64,000 nt of DNA from positions 27,861,001 to 27,925,000 of the forward strand of contig CM060189.1 in assembly GCA_030549335.1 (NCBI GenBank), read 5' to 3'. Source of the DNA: Pontederia crassipes (lineage: Eukaryota > Streptophyta > Magnoliopsida > Commelinales > Pontederiaceae). Positions 47,404 to 58,660 of this stretch are shown here, piece by piece. The stretch's first letter is position 1; each line of letters begins with the position of its first letter. Made by a program: the position numbers and the translations under genes. The notes beneath the pieces were generated by a model. It was not told the DNA's origin. It did no database searches and saw nothing but the letters and a program-made list of their open reading frames with translations.

Positions 47404-47609
47404 CTAATTAATGTGATCTTTTTTTCGGTGGGGAAGAGGAGCCTAAGTTCCGCGTGTTTTATATAGCAATATTAGAAGATAAAATGCGGAGCAAGTAGGC
47501 CCGCGAGATCAGAGTACAAAGGTATCCCTAGATAAGCTGGTGGGCAGGAGAGGATCGAGCCTGGGGAAGCATCGGCCAGAGCTCGCTTAGCAAGTGTGTC
47601 AGCCACCAT

Positions 47610-48470
47610 GTTAGCTTCGCGGTATACATGTTGAACAATGACGTCCCATGGTTTTCCGCATCATGTTCTGGATTGCATCAACGAGTTCTGAGATGTGAGG
47701 GGCCACTGTGAAGAGGTTATTTGAAACTAGGACTGCGGCTTGCGAGTCTGACTCCATGATGACTCGGCGGAAGCCCCGTTCCCATCCAGGCAGAGGCCAT
47801 CGTGAATGCTGAGGAGTTCCGCTTCGAGGCATGTGGAGGGTCCACCGCGACGCATGAAGCCTAGGAGCCAGTGACCGTCGCTGTGGATAACTCCACCAAC
47901 TCCAATTTGGAGACAGATGCCTGTGGTACCAGAGGTGGCCGCGTCGACGTTGCATTTGATCCAGTTCTCGATTGGGCGTGACCGGGATGTGTCAGCGTCT
48001 TGCACCAGAAGGGAGGACTGCTCAATGTCAAGCTGAGTGGTCTGCACTGCACGGATGATGATGTTGGTAGGGCTGTGTGGATCCATCGGAGTAGAGTTGA
48101 AAACTTTTCCATTCCTCCAGAGCCAGATGTGCCAGCAAGCGACACCGAAGATAGTGGCCCAGTTAGTATTGTTGGCCAATGTGAACTTGATCTGCAAATT
48201 AAAACATAGCCAATCAGTAATGTTCAGTGTAAAGAAGGCGACCTGGAGTGCTGGCGGCAGTAGTGTGCGCCAAACTTGAGAAGGCCAATCGCAATCTCTC
48301 AACGTATGGAGAATGGATTCTGTATGAGAATGACATCGAAGGCAGGACGCAGAGTTCGTGAGGCCACGTCGCATCCTTTGTTCATTTGTCATGATTTTGC
48401 CATGTGCGACAAGCCAGAGGAAGGCTCTGATGCGCTGCTGGCTTGGCCATCTCCAGATGAGTCTCCACAT
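47610..48470 (-). pseudogene. LINE C-terminal zinc-binding (zf-RVT) and RNase H region
   Basis: From 48470 on minus, the frame shows IRAFLWLVAHGKIMTNEQR, a Cys/His segment (CLRCHSHTESILHTLRDC) typical of zf-RVT, then WIKCNVDAA and GVGGVIHSDGHWLLGF, the RNase H start. A frameshift near 47755 moves the VIMESDSQAAV part of RNase H into another frame ending at 47611. Confidence 0.85.
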
Positions 48471-48899
48471 TCTTCCATCAACATGCGTTTGATGGGAAAG
48501 GAATTGATATGCTGATAGAAAATGCTTCTACCTTCAGGTATGCACGGTCTTCAAGTAGTTGGCTCGTCGGGCCTACGTGAGCGGCAATGGCAAGGAGGTC
48601 CTCGGTGCCAAGATAGGGCGCGATTTCATTCTAGATCCATCCTGATTTGGAGAGAGTTCATTGAGCTAACTATGTTGGCAACTTGGTCTGCTGGGATTAG
48701 ATGTCTTGCATTTTGGATTAAAGGGGTTCCGTCTGGCATCCAAGGGTCGAGCCAGAAGCGAATGGTTTCACCATTATTGAGTTTCCAGCGGAGTCCATGG
48801 GAGTCTGAGTTCCAGGCTGTGGCTAGATTGCACCAAAGCCAGGAGTCACCAGCTACGACATGGAGCTGGCCTCCTGCGTTCATCCTTTTGAATATTTTT

Positions 48900-50560
48900 C
48901 TCTGAGCACCTTAACCCAAAGTCTGTCCTATTTTGTGTGCAGGCCCCATCCAAGTTTCGCAAGTGTAGCAGTGTTCGTCAGCTCCATGTTACGTAGGTTG
49001 AGTCCACCCTGATCTTTAGGTTGAGTGATCATGTTCCATCTGACTAGATGGATATGCGTGCACTCACTAGTATGTCCCAGATAAAGTTCCTACAACTTCT
49101 ATCAATTTGGTTGGTGACAGTTTTAGGAAGTTTCATGGTATGCATGGCGTATGAGGGAATCTCTTGTAGGGCAGACTGGGTTAGAGTGATTCTTCCCACG
49201 AGTGACAAAGAGTTGGCTGCACAGCCGATGAGTCTACCTTGTACTCGATCAAGGATTTGCAAGAAAGTGCGCCTTCCTGACCCTATCATGGATTAGTTGG
49301 TCTTCCACATAGCACCCCATGGTGGTCGCATGCTTGAAGCAACATCGTCGGATGATTTCCTCCTTGGTGGCCGGCGGGACAGATTTGGAGAAAAGTGATT
49401 TCTGAGCATCTACTTTCTAGCCAGAGGCTTCGCCAAACTTACGTAGGACTTCCATGACAAACCCGTACAAGGCGCCATGACCGGATGGTGTTGCATGGGC
49501 AAAGAGTAGGATGTCGTCTGCGAAGAACAGATGGAAGATCTATGGACCCGTATTGCCAATTTTCATTGGGGACCAGTTATTTGCAGAGACTTCGTGTTGG
49601 ATCATGTGGCTAAGGCGTTCAACACACAACGTAAAAATTTATGGCAAAAGAGGACACCCTTGGCGTATTCCCCGGCCCATACAAAATTCGTCGGTTAGGC
49701 TCCCATTCCACAATACCCTGAGGGAGGCTGAGGTGATGCAATCCATTATGACAGAGTGAATGGTTGGTGGGATCCTGACTGCTTCAAGAGTATCACTGAT
49801 GAAACTAAGTCTATAAAGGCTTTTTCAAGGTCGAATTTTATGGATGTGTAGTGTTTCTTCCGGTGCATTCTTGCCATTGTGTGGACTAGCTCTTGTGCAA
49901 TGACAATGTTTTCGTGTATGTTTCGTTTGGGGACGAAGCTCGCCTGATTAGGTGAGATGATGTTTTCCATGTGATTTTTCAGCCGTGGCGAGAATCTTGG
50001 TAATTAGCTTATATGAGATATTGCATAAGCTTATTGGCGAAAGTCGTTGATAGTTTCTGGTCACTCAATCTTGGGTATGAGAACTAATAATGTGTGGTTG
50101 ACAGGGGCAGTTGGTGAACCTTGCTCGATGACCGACTTGGCGAAGTTGATGACGGATGATTCAACAGTTGGCCAGTTATGCTGATAGAACACAGCTTGAT
50201 GACCATCCGGTCCTGGCGCCTTGTACGGGTGCATCGCGAAGATAGCCGCTTTGACCTCCTGTGCAGTCACCGGGAGGTTTACGCTTGTAAATCATAGTTC
50301 GTGGGGAAGAGGTTGGGAATTCGCATAGTGTTGGTGCTGTCGCTGGAGTAAAGGTTTTTTAAGTGGTCAGTGGCGAGCTTCTGAAGTTGATCACTGTTGG
50401 TGATCCACTGGTCAGAGGCATCTCGAAGAGATTGGATATGGATTCTCCTGCGTTGAATGAGCGTTTTAATGTGAAAATACTTAGTGCTCTTGTCGCCATA
50501 TTTGATCCAGCCGCGGCACGATTTTTGGAATCATAACATCTTCTCTTGTGCAAGAGTGGT
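48900..50560 (-). pseudogene. LINE reverse transcriptase, fragmented
   Basis: Motifs in several frames include YKAPGPDGHQAVFYQ (about 50215), NQASFVPKRNIHENIVIAQE (about 49935), KFDLEKAF (about 49830), and SLVGRITLTQSALQEIPSYA with CRNFIWD (49044-49240). At the 5' side (about 50460-50540) a GDKSTKYFH-like start of the RT module is recognisable. Stops and shifts separate the pieces, and the YxDD core lies in a broken stretch. Confidence 0.85.
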
Positions 50561-50598
50561 ATCTAAATCTTGTAGGAGTTGAGCTTCCAGCGCATTTA

Positions 50599-50844
50599 GG
50601 GGCTATTTGGCAGAGGAATAAAAATGAGAACGTCTTCCTTGTTCTAGCTTTTTCATCCGGACAATCTTTTTTACATGTTGCGGGTCCCATGCATCATCAT
50701 GACGAGAATAAAAAAAATAGATAAAAAGATCAAAACATCATGACCCAAGAACTTGATTGTTCTTGCTCGAACAAGAAAATAAGAGCAAAATGGGGTCAAC
50801 TGCCCCTTGACCCTAGAACAAAAAATTGGGAGCCAAACAGCCCC
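50599..50844. mobile_element. Tourist-like MITE (PIF/Harbinger type), 246 bp, inside the LINE
   Basis: Terminal inverted repeats GGGGCTATTTGGC (50599) and GCCAAACAGCCCC (ending 50844), flanked by the 3-bp duplication TTA (50596-50598 and 50845-50847), which is the PIF/Harbinger target preference. No coding capacity. It separates the ORF1-like and RT-like parts of the LINE, so it is younger than the LINE insertion or its source copy. Confidence 0.8.
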
Positions 50845-50847
50845 TTA

Positions 50848-51307
50848 GGGAGGTGCTGGGGCGTCGGAATCTTTGTTGAGCTCTTTGGATTCCCAAGAGG
50901 CGTGGCCGTACCCTCTTCCGGTATGCCTCTTGAGGTTGAGAGGGCTGATAGCGCGTCCCAGCAACTTGATGATCAGGGTGTCTTTCCAGCCCTCGCTGAA
51001 CATGTCCCATTCATACGGAGTCGCATGAATGCGAGGGCAGCTAGCGTTACTTTTGTCCACCATTTCCTCATTGGGGTATTCCGAGTCGTCCAGGAGGAAG
51101 GCCTCTGGTTCTTGTGTGATTTCTTCTGTAGTGTTGAGGTGGGTTTAAGGGATCAAGTGGAGCGGACAAAATCACTGAAAGCTTTTGAGCACCTTCCAGG
51201 GGCGAAAGCGGAGTGAGCTCATCGATGGGCTGCCTGGGGAGCTTGTTGGCTTGGGAGTTTCCAGTTGGGTTGCTCGAGATTTCCCCCGGGGTTCTCGGGG
51301 CGCTCAT
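50848..51307 (-). pseudogene. LINE ORF1 (gag-like) fragment
   Basis: Two overlapping frames start at 51307 (MSAPRTPGEISSNPTG) and 51063. The second contains WKDTLIIKLLGRAIS, the hallmark of the DUF4283-type ORF1 of plant L1 elements. It ends at the MITE; the rest of ORF1, including its zinc knuckle, is missing. Confidence 0.75.
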
Positions 51308-51338
51308 GTTCTCTTTTTTTTTTTCTAATTAATGTGAT

Positions 51339-52203
51339 TTTTATTGGGCATGTTCTCTACTATTGGAGTTGATGAATACTTTACGATCTCTTGTTTCTCA
51401 CATCGAATTCGCTCACATGAGCTTAGGAGGAATCTAAGTATTACTCAATTACTTGTTCTGCTGGCGTACGAACAAAAAGGGAGCTCGGGCTGCTGGTGTA
51501 CGAACAAAAGGGTGGGTTTCCGGTGAGCGGGCGGGGGTTCGGGGGCAGCGCCTCCGAAACTTAGACGGTTTTGGACTTTTGTTTAGTCGGTCCGTGTGGT
51601 TCGAATTAAGTTTTTTCTCTATTTTGTTCGGATTTTGAACCCATTTAGGAGAGACTTATTTATAGCTTATTTTCAGATGTAATTTGTGTGGCGACCGTAA
51701 ACCTAAAAGATATAGTGGAACCTCTTTGCAGGACGTAATTTTAATCTCATGGGTGAACTGGATAAATCGTATGTTTTTTCTATTTTTCCGCGATTTCTTT
51801 GCGATCTTTTCTTTTTATTCTCGAATTTTCCCATCATCCACATGATTTATTTTGTGTAAATAATTCTTTTTTTGTTCATGCATGCTCGCAGTCTTGTTTT
51901 TGTTTATTATGGTAGTTGAACATGAGATTTGGCAGGCCAAAAGATCTGCTGCTTTTTCAATTTCTTTCTTCTCAAGGACTCTGGATACTTGCTAAAACAT
52001 TGAAGAAACCTTTTTGAAGGATCCAAGACAAACCGAAACTGACATATTTTCTTCCAAACGTGTCCTGTCTGAAAAACGACACAGTTCGATCATTATAAAA
52101 CAACGAGTAAGTAAGCACAGCACACTCGTCTCCTTGATGAAGAAACTGATGATGAGAGGTGGCCCACGTTTTTCAGCTATTTCAATCAACTCCACACTTT
52201 CGT
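51339..52203. other. Spacer with a possible copia-type LTR fragment (about 51440-51840)
   Basis: The segment with CTTATTTATAGC and AAAAGATATAGTGGAACCTC followed by GGACGTAATTTT resembles the TATA-to-leader part of Ty1/copia LTRs in plants. No second LTR, primer site or coding part was found, so this is tentative. No gene seen in the rest. Confidence 0.3.
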
Positions 52204-52330
52204 ATACTACAAGAAAATATGGATTTTTCCTAAGGATTAGTATCCTTTGCAGTTTCAGAAGAATTTTGCGACGGAAGAATAATGAATCTTTCAGCGACGG
52301 AAAAGAAATCCGTCCAAAAAAAATTCCAAC
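52204..52330 (+). mobile_element. Possible CACTA-type end
   Basis: ACTACAAGAAAATATGGATT is one substitution away from the CACTACAAGAAA terminus and is followed by GCGACGGAA and CAGCGACGGAAAAG motifs resembling subterminal repeats. No opposite end was identified. Confidence 0.4.
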
Positions 52331-52863
52331 GCATTGAAGATTGCATTAGCATTACACAAAAATGTAATCCGGCTGGTTCGAGACAGCATCGCCTACTTTC
52401 TTCCTCTCTGCTCTGCCAAATTACAAGTTGGATCGGCACCATGCAATGCAAGTGTAGTGCCTAATGGTTGTCTCAATCTTATACTCGTGCCTCATGCTAT
52501 CAGATAGTTGAAGTCCTTGCTCCATCTTAATCAATCTTCAAGCCGCAAGAACTCTCCAATCGTTAACGTTCAAGAGACTACAAACTCGTTGGTCTCTCAA
52601 TCCCAAATTCGGCCGGCCGAATGATGCATGGTACATCTGCTGGCATACAAAAAGGAATTAGTGTAGCTTGTACTTGCACCACTGAAATAGAAATAAACTA
52701 CATGAAAATGAATTTAAAGGACAATGCATTGATATATGCCACCTATATAAATCTTCTTGGAAGGCTTTTCAAATTGTGCAATTAATGCGTCTCCTATATT
52801 ATGTAGTATGCAATAAACCATTTTTGAAGAGGAGACATGAGAAAGAACGAGGAGAAAAATAAT

Positions 52864-53908
52864 CACTACAAGAAAACTGTCGAATAACGACACGATTTAG
52901 CGTTTCCACACTAGGCGACGTTAAAGAGATGCTAATTGTCTCTCTTTAGCATCAATTTAGCGCCGCATTAGCATTATAAGTTGTCGATGCTAAATTAGGC
53001 TCCACTACAAGAAATATGCCAATTAGCCACACATATATGGGGTCGCTAAAGAGACGATAAATCGTGGCTAAAAGAATTAGCCACTCATTAGCATCGACAC
53101 GACGTCGCAAAAATGGGACACTTGGTTTCGGTAACCATTAGCGTCATAACGGCACCAAGCGAGTAGACGATGCTACTAGCGTCACATGACCTCGACGCTA
53201 TCGTGACATATGATGACGCGAAAAGTTTAATTGCAAATCGCTCATATGCGTCGCTAATCCAGCGCTAAATAGGCACCGACTAACGGACGTCAACTGGACG
53301 CGACGTTGCGACGTTAGTCGGACACTACTACGATGCTAAAATAATCACTACCTTGCCATCGTCGGAAGCGCTACTTTGATGCCAATGCGTCGCTAAAACG
53401 GCCACGCCTTTGTGGCGCTACTGTGACGCTATATACAATATGTTCATCAAATGAACAGATGCCCGAAGCGGATCAAATACAGAGGATCATTTCACATTCA
53501 CATATGTTCACAAAAGACATCAAATTTCATATTTTCATTACATAAATACAGAGGAGGAGGTGTCCAATAGTAGTAGGAGAAGGAGTGAACGGTTAAAAGA
53601 GGGAAAGAGGGGTCGGTGGTGAACGCACACACTACGAACCATTGGATTAAACAAAAGGACCATTAGGATTCATTTTTTGATGAGTACACTGATCGTCAAC
53701 TAGCGACACAATTGCTGCGACGCTACTGAGTCGCTAATATGGTGCCTCATTAATTCAATGTTGATAGTTAATTATTTATAAAATATGTCAAATAGCGCCG
53801 CCAATTAGCGACTCTAGATTGTGATGCTAAAGTAAATATAGTGTTACATTAGCGTCAACATATTGCGACGCTAAACTAGCGTTATGACTTCACGATGCTA
53901 TTGTGAAA
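52864..53908 (+). mobile_element. CACTA termini, two in tandem, with TTAGCGTCGC-type subterminal repeats
   Basis: CACTACAAGAAAACTG starts at 52864 and a second CACTACAAGAAATATG at 53003, both in plus orientation. Between and after them are many short copies of GCGACGCTAA, TTAGCGTC and GTCGCTAA on both strands (52890-53440 and 53700-53900). No transposase is seen. The sequence is interrupted at 53909 by an LTR. The second TIR may be a related element inserted into the first. Confidence 0.7.
53560..53908. repeat. Left arm of a long inverted repeat
   Basis: The run GTGAACGGTTAAAAGAGGGA, then ACTGAGTCGCTAATATGG, ATTTATAAAATATGTCAAAT and TAAAGTAAATATAGTGT, recurs in the same order on the opposite strand at about 56967-57300. 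The arms are visibly diverged. The content is CACTA-type subterminal DNA. Confidence 0.8.
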
Positions 53909-55640
53909 TGATGCATGCAAAATGCAACATATTTTAGTTTATTATTTTCATTAATTTTTTTGTAATTTGATCATTGTATGCATCATTTTAAGTCTGTTTT
54001 AATCATAATTTTGGAGTTATTGAGTCTATGTAATAATTCTAGAAATATTATAATTATGGGCAGATTAACTTCATTATTTTAATTAATTGGCAGGAAAAAG
54101 GAAAATTGTCGTCTCATATGAATATGCAAATTATACCACTTCAAGCTTCATTGGATTGGACCAAAGCTGAGATTATAATTCAAGACAAGACGCCAAAATC
54201 GATCAAATCCATGGAGTGAAATCTAAGGGGCCAAACTCATAAGGAGTGAGATCTAAGGGGCCAAATTCATCAATGAGTGAAATTTAAGGGGACAAACTCA
54301 TGAGTAAAATCTAAGGGGCCAAACCTATAAGGAGTGAGATCTAAGGGGGAAAATTCATCGAGGATTGAAATTTAAGGGGCCAAATTCATCAAGGACATTC
54401 ATATTGGGCACAAAACATTAATGGCTCCATCTGTTTGAGCCGTAATCATTTGATCATAGGGGAAAACACAAGACGGGTTGAAGTGTTTATTGGCCGAATC
54501 AGAGGAGAGGTGTTTATTGGGCACTAACAGGATATAAGTTTTATCATGCCAATATTTTATTGGGAGCCAAACTCATACATTCATATTGGGCACCAAGCAC
54601 GATTCGAGTTGTATATTGCCAAAATTCAAGGGGTGCCAAAGATTAAATGCGAGTCAATATTGGGAGCCAAATTCACATTGAATCAATTATCGGGCATTAT
54701 GAGGATATTAGTTTTATCCTTGGCCGAGACTTTATCATTGTCGGCCGAGAATCAAATCCCATAAAAGTTTATCGGGCGATATGTGGATGAAGTGGTTTAT
54801 CATTAGCCATTATTTAATCACATGTCAAGGTTTATTGATCGATAATCCTTGCAACTACAAGGGTGCCAACTTCTAAGACTTCGTACATGGCCGAATCTCA
54901 TTGGTCTAAAGATGGAGGTGTTCCATATTAAATTTTATCTTTACAAGGTGATTACTTTTCGTCCGAGATTAGAAGAACTATGAGAGAAGTTAAAGAAGTT
55001 TATCTGATACTTTATTTCAACCAAATTTAAAGTTGATCGTATGATACTAACGCCCATGTTTAGATTTGAAGATCGTCCGCACCTATAAATACATGAAGAA
55101 ATCATCAACTCAATTTGTGCTTGGGAGTTTGGTTTTCTTCCATTGTTGAGTCGAGAATCTACAGAGAGAGAGAGTTGATCGAACGGCTGATTCAGACGCT
55201 CCGACGACATCCGGGGCCCCTAATTTATTCTTGGTGTAATTCTTTCGATTATCATTTGTATTTTGTTATTATCCCTATGCAATTCTAGGATGAACTCCAT
55301 ATTTTTAGTTAGTTTTTTTATGAGATTATTATTTACAAGGGAAACATTGTGAAGCCTTATTTTATTATTAAATATCTTTTGATCAATTTTTAATTGTCTT
55401 CAATGCTTTTGATTTAATTATTTAGATTTCTGACTTAAGTAATTACTAGTTTGTAGACTATTTGATTTCATATTTCATTTAATTAATTTATTTTGGGGAA
55501 TTAAAAATTGACATGTCTAATAACTAATGTGTGAAGAATTAGATGTAGAGAATTAGTTTGTGAAGTGATTAATAGTCTAGGATTTTTCATATTAATGCAT
55601 CTTCTCATTTGTATGAATATCAGCTTGTTGGGCTTCAATT
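53909..55640 (+). mobile_element. Diverged LTR of the gag-only family, plus orientation, 3' part truncated
   Basis: It starts TGATGCATGCAAAATGCAAC and follows the young LTR (read on its minus strand): GATCATTG.ATGCATCATTTT near the start, a motif-array zone, CCTATAAATACATGAAG at about 55082, GGTGTAATTCTTTCGATTAT at about 55234, and GTGATTAATAGTCTAGGATT near 55570. It is lost in an AT microsatellite near 55640 before the expected GTGCACTTGCTAG end. No coding sequence. Confidence 0.75.
54205..54395 (+). repeat. Tandem repeat of ~33-38 bp, about five units, in the LTR
   Basis: Units read GAGTGARATYTAAGGGGCCA followed by AAYTCAT and a variable spacer. They sit in the U3-like part of the LTR where the young family member has CGGCCGTAA arrays. 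Confidence 0.75.
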
Positions 55641-55765
55641 TTGATTATATTATATTATACTATAATATAATATAATATACTATATACTATACTAAACTAT
55701 ATTATACACCATACTATACTATATTATTCTATTATATAATATGCAAAAGTTAATATGTCATGCTA
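55638..55765. repeat. AT-rich low-complexity tract (TATAC/TATAAT)
   Basis: Imperfect repeats of TATACTA, TATAATA and ATTATAT. Confidence 0.85.
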
Positions 55766-56575
55766 TACATACATTATACTTCAATTCCCAAATTTCAAAA
55801 TTGAGGGAATAGTGCTTCTTCATTTTCCATGAGATTCAAATGACAATTACAAATATCTGACAGTCGGATCAATGCAAAATTTGTACCTCCCATAGACCAT
55901 GGAAACACATATTTTTTACTATTTTTTGGCGATTTTAGGAGGCCGGACGACAGAGTTAAGAGCCTAGGAAAAAAGAGGTTTCTAATGATCGTCGTCATGA
56001 TCCGATGGGAATCAATAAAAAAGAACATTACAGACTCGTAGAAATCGACGCGTGCTGTCCACCCACACAAGAATCGCGGTGTCAGAAGAAATTCAATAAA
56101 ATGGGCAAATTTTTGAAATAAAAATAGTCAGTTCTCCGCAGTCCTCCCTCGGATCGTCACAAAAAAATAGGTATTTTGAAAGGCTCGGGAAGGTGGGGCA
56201 ACACAAACCTTTTATGTTTCACATCTTTTTCATTTCCTTCGATTCTTAAAATGCCTGTCTTTCGTAATTATAAAAATTCCTCAAAACATTTGCCCCTAAG
56301 AAATCTCAAAATGCATGTTCTAAAAAATCCGACCTTTCAAGAGAACTCGGAACAGTCTCTTTAATCGACATAGAGTTTTCAAAATTTTCAGAGAAATGAT
56401 GATTTTCATAGAATTTTTTTTGTATTCAAACATAAAAAGAGTATTCAAAATGGTCTATTTTGCTTCGTGCACCTAAAAACATTTTCTTGAAAGTCGAACC
56501 TCGGATTGGCCTCATCGACATAAAATTCTTAAATTTTTCGAACTACGCCGATATTCTTCTCATTAGTTTATATAG
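55766..56575. other. Unassigned spacer
   Basis: Short open frames on both strands without recognisable similarity. No repeat structure was seen apart from the flanking microsatellites. Confidence 0.4.
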
Positions 56576-56579
56576 ACTT

Positions 56580-56830
56580 AGCATACATACATACATACAT
56601 ATATACATAGAGACATATAGTTTATATTGACTTAAAATACATACATACATACATATGTATATATACATACATACATACATACATACATACATACATACAT
56701 ACATACATACATACATAGAGACATATAATTTATATAGACTTAAAATACATACATACATATCCATACACACACATATATACATATACATATACATATATGT
56801 TGATATAATTAGATATATATATATATTTAT
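56580..56830. repeat. (CATA)n / (TA)n compound microsatellite
   Basis: Long runs of CATA at 56583-56600, 56638-56655 and 56665-56720, with shorter tracts and (CA)/(TA) runs to about 56830. The two subunits share an ACATA..GTTTATAT-GACTTA spacer, suggesting local duplication. Confidence 0.9.
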
Positions 56831-56867
56831 TATTTATATACATTCAATCAACTTATAGTTAATAAAT

Positions 56868-57310
56868 CTACTTTAGCGCCACCTTTGCGACACATTAGCG
56901 TCTCATACATGTAGCGACCATTGGCAGCACAATAGCATCGGCCACTACTTTGACTACTCCATGATAGTGTCACAATAGCGTCACGGAGTCGTGATCCTAG
57001 TTTAGCATCACAATATATCGTCGCAAATGTGACACTATATTTACTTTAGCGTTGCAATCTGGGGTCATTAATTGTGGCTCTATTTGACATATTTTATAAA
57101 TAATTATCTATCAGAATTGAAATTACCGAGGTGCCACATTAGTGACTCAGTAACATCGCAGAATTGGCATCGCTAATTAGCGATCTATGTGCTCGTCGAA
57201 GAACGAATCATAACCTCATTTAATTCGACGATTCGTAGCGTCCGCATTCACCATTGATCCCTCTTTCCCTCTTTTAATTGTTCACTCCTCCTCCTCCTCC
57301 TCCTATTATC
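56868..57310. repeat. Right arm of the long inverted repeat, CACTA-type subterminal DNA
   Basis: It contains TTAGCGTCTC, ATTAGCGATC and GCGACACATTAGCG motifs. Its reverse complement aligns with 53560-53908, for example TCCCTCTTTTAATTGTTCAC here against GTGAACGGTTAAAAGAGGGA there. No CACTA terminus was found on this side. Confidence 0.75.
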
Positions 57311-57446
57311 GGATGCCTCCTCCTCCTCCTACTACTACCCAGACGTCCCCTCCTCCTCCTCCACTACTACTACTGATGTTGCCCGGACATCTCCTCCTCC
57401 TCCTACTATTGCTGCTCGGACGTCTCCTCCTCCTCCTACTACTATT
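57279..57446. repeat. CTC/TAC-rich minisatellite
   Basis: Units of about 40-50 bp combine (CTC)n, (TAC)n and a CCGGACRTC/CCAGACGTC core. It adjoins the inverted-repeat arm. Confidence 0.75.
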
Positions 57447-58660
57447 GGAGCTTGTGTAGTGGTGAATGACACCCAATGTCTCCACCCTTGTGTTATCGTT
57501 CAGTGGTGGAGGTTCTTTCAGTACAACAACATTCTTATATTGAAGTTGAGAGTTGTTTTACTGATTAATATGAATAGTTGAATGATTTTTGGGTCACCAG
57601 TGGACTAATGTGGTTAGCATTGGTGATGTACTTCTTTGTCTTCCTTTGATTTGTCACTGTTGTGTAGTAGTAGGAGAGACTTTTACTAATGTTGATGATG
57701 TTCTTTCTCTCCTTAGTGATTTTTGAACTTGCAGAGATGTGGCTGTCATTGTTGTAGATGATGATGTCAATATTGGAGACGAAGTTTGAATAGTGGGGGG
57801 CCTCCGAAGGAGAGCTCCTCCTTCGAACTTCTCCTTCCTCCATGATATATGCACTTGTCTCTTTAATACGTCATTGCATAGTTACTGTCCTTACTGAAAA
57901 CTTTGGTAACGGATGCCCTCTTCTTTGATATGAATGATGATGGTGGCATGGGCACGTAATGATGATTGGGCTCTCGTCGTTGTGCATAATTTACAGAAGA
58001 CAATTATACAACTTGACTCTCTAATGCATGTAACTTTACTTTGAAGACATCGAACTTGAGTTCCGTGTCGAATAACTGAATCAAATCATCCACTTCGATT
58101 TGCTATGAATTTGACTCAATTGGGTTGCCATGTTTTGAATATGTTGATCTTGTTCTTGCAGCTTTCTTTCAATTGATTCACAACCTTTCGAAATTAACTT
58201 TTGGCTCAGCTAAAGATTTTGAGTTGAGAAGTATTGTGGTGACATCCTTTGTTTCTTCGCTTCAATGCCACAAATTCGAAAGTTATCTCCCCAGATTCTC
58301 AATTTGATAGCTTTGTGTTGAAAGTTGATTCAACAAAGGATTAAACTTGCTAGTGATAATACTTTTTGGATTCATGAAGAAATTTCCATAATTAATTTGT
58401 TGAGGCATCTTTTAGGTTGTTGTGACTCGTTGTTGTCTCATTGTCAACTTTATATTGGTGGACAACAGTTTTACCTTCCTCAATTTGTTGATTGGTGAAT
58501 GTTTTCTTCTTTCTCATTGAGGATGTAGTGATATGAGCATCATAATTGAGTTGTGTACGAAAGATGTAAACATGAAAACTTACAAAACTAAAAGAACGAG
58601 TAAAAGCAAAAGAAAAATAAAGTCTCAAAGTAGCATAAAATAAAAATAGTAATTAAAGAA
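57447..58660 (-). other. Spacer and probable internal fragment of a gag-only-family relative
   Basis: From about 58390 to 58660, next to a primer-binding-like site, the sequence has the place of a 5' leader on the minus strand but no recognisable gag. Nothing identifiable was found in 57447-58390. Confidence 0.35.

Larger units (their letters stand above)
47418..51324 (-). mobile_element. Degenerate L1-type LINE with 14-bp target duplication, endonuclease region missing
   Basis: Flanked by direct repeats CTAATTAATGTGAT at 47404-47417 and 51325-51338. The minus-strand 3' end is A-rich (TTTTTTT on plus at 47419-47425). From the right, it holds an ORF1-like gag region (about 50848-51307), RT fragments (48900-50560), and a zinc-binding plus RNase H region (47610-48470). 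The typical ~1 kb endonuclease region between ORF1 and RT is absent: RT N-terminal sequence begins almost directly where ORF1 similarity ends, apart from a MITE. Multiple stops and frameshifts make it inactive. Confidence 0.88.

Noticed and set aside
48522..48905. 127-codon plus-strand frame
   Set aside because: Antisense of the LINE region; LINE domains read on the minus strand.
56543..56858. Met/Tyr-rich open frames on both strands
   Set aside because: Translation of the (CATA)n microsatellite.
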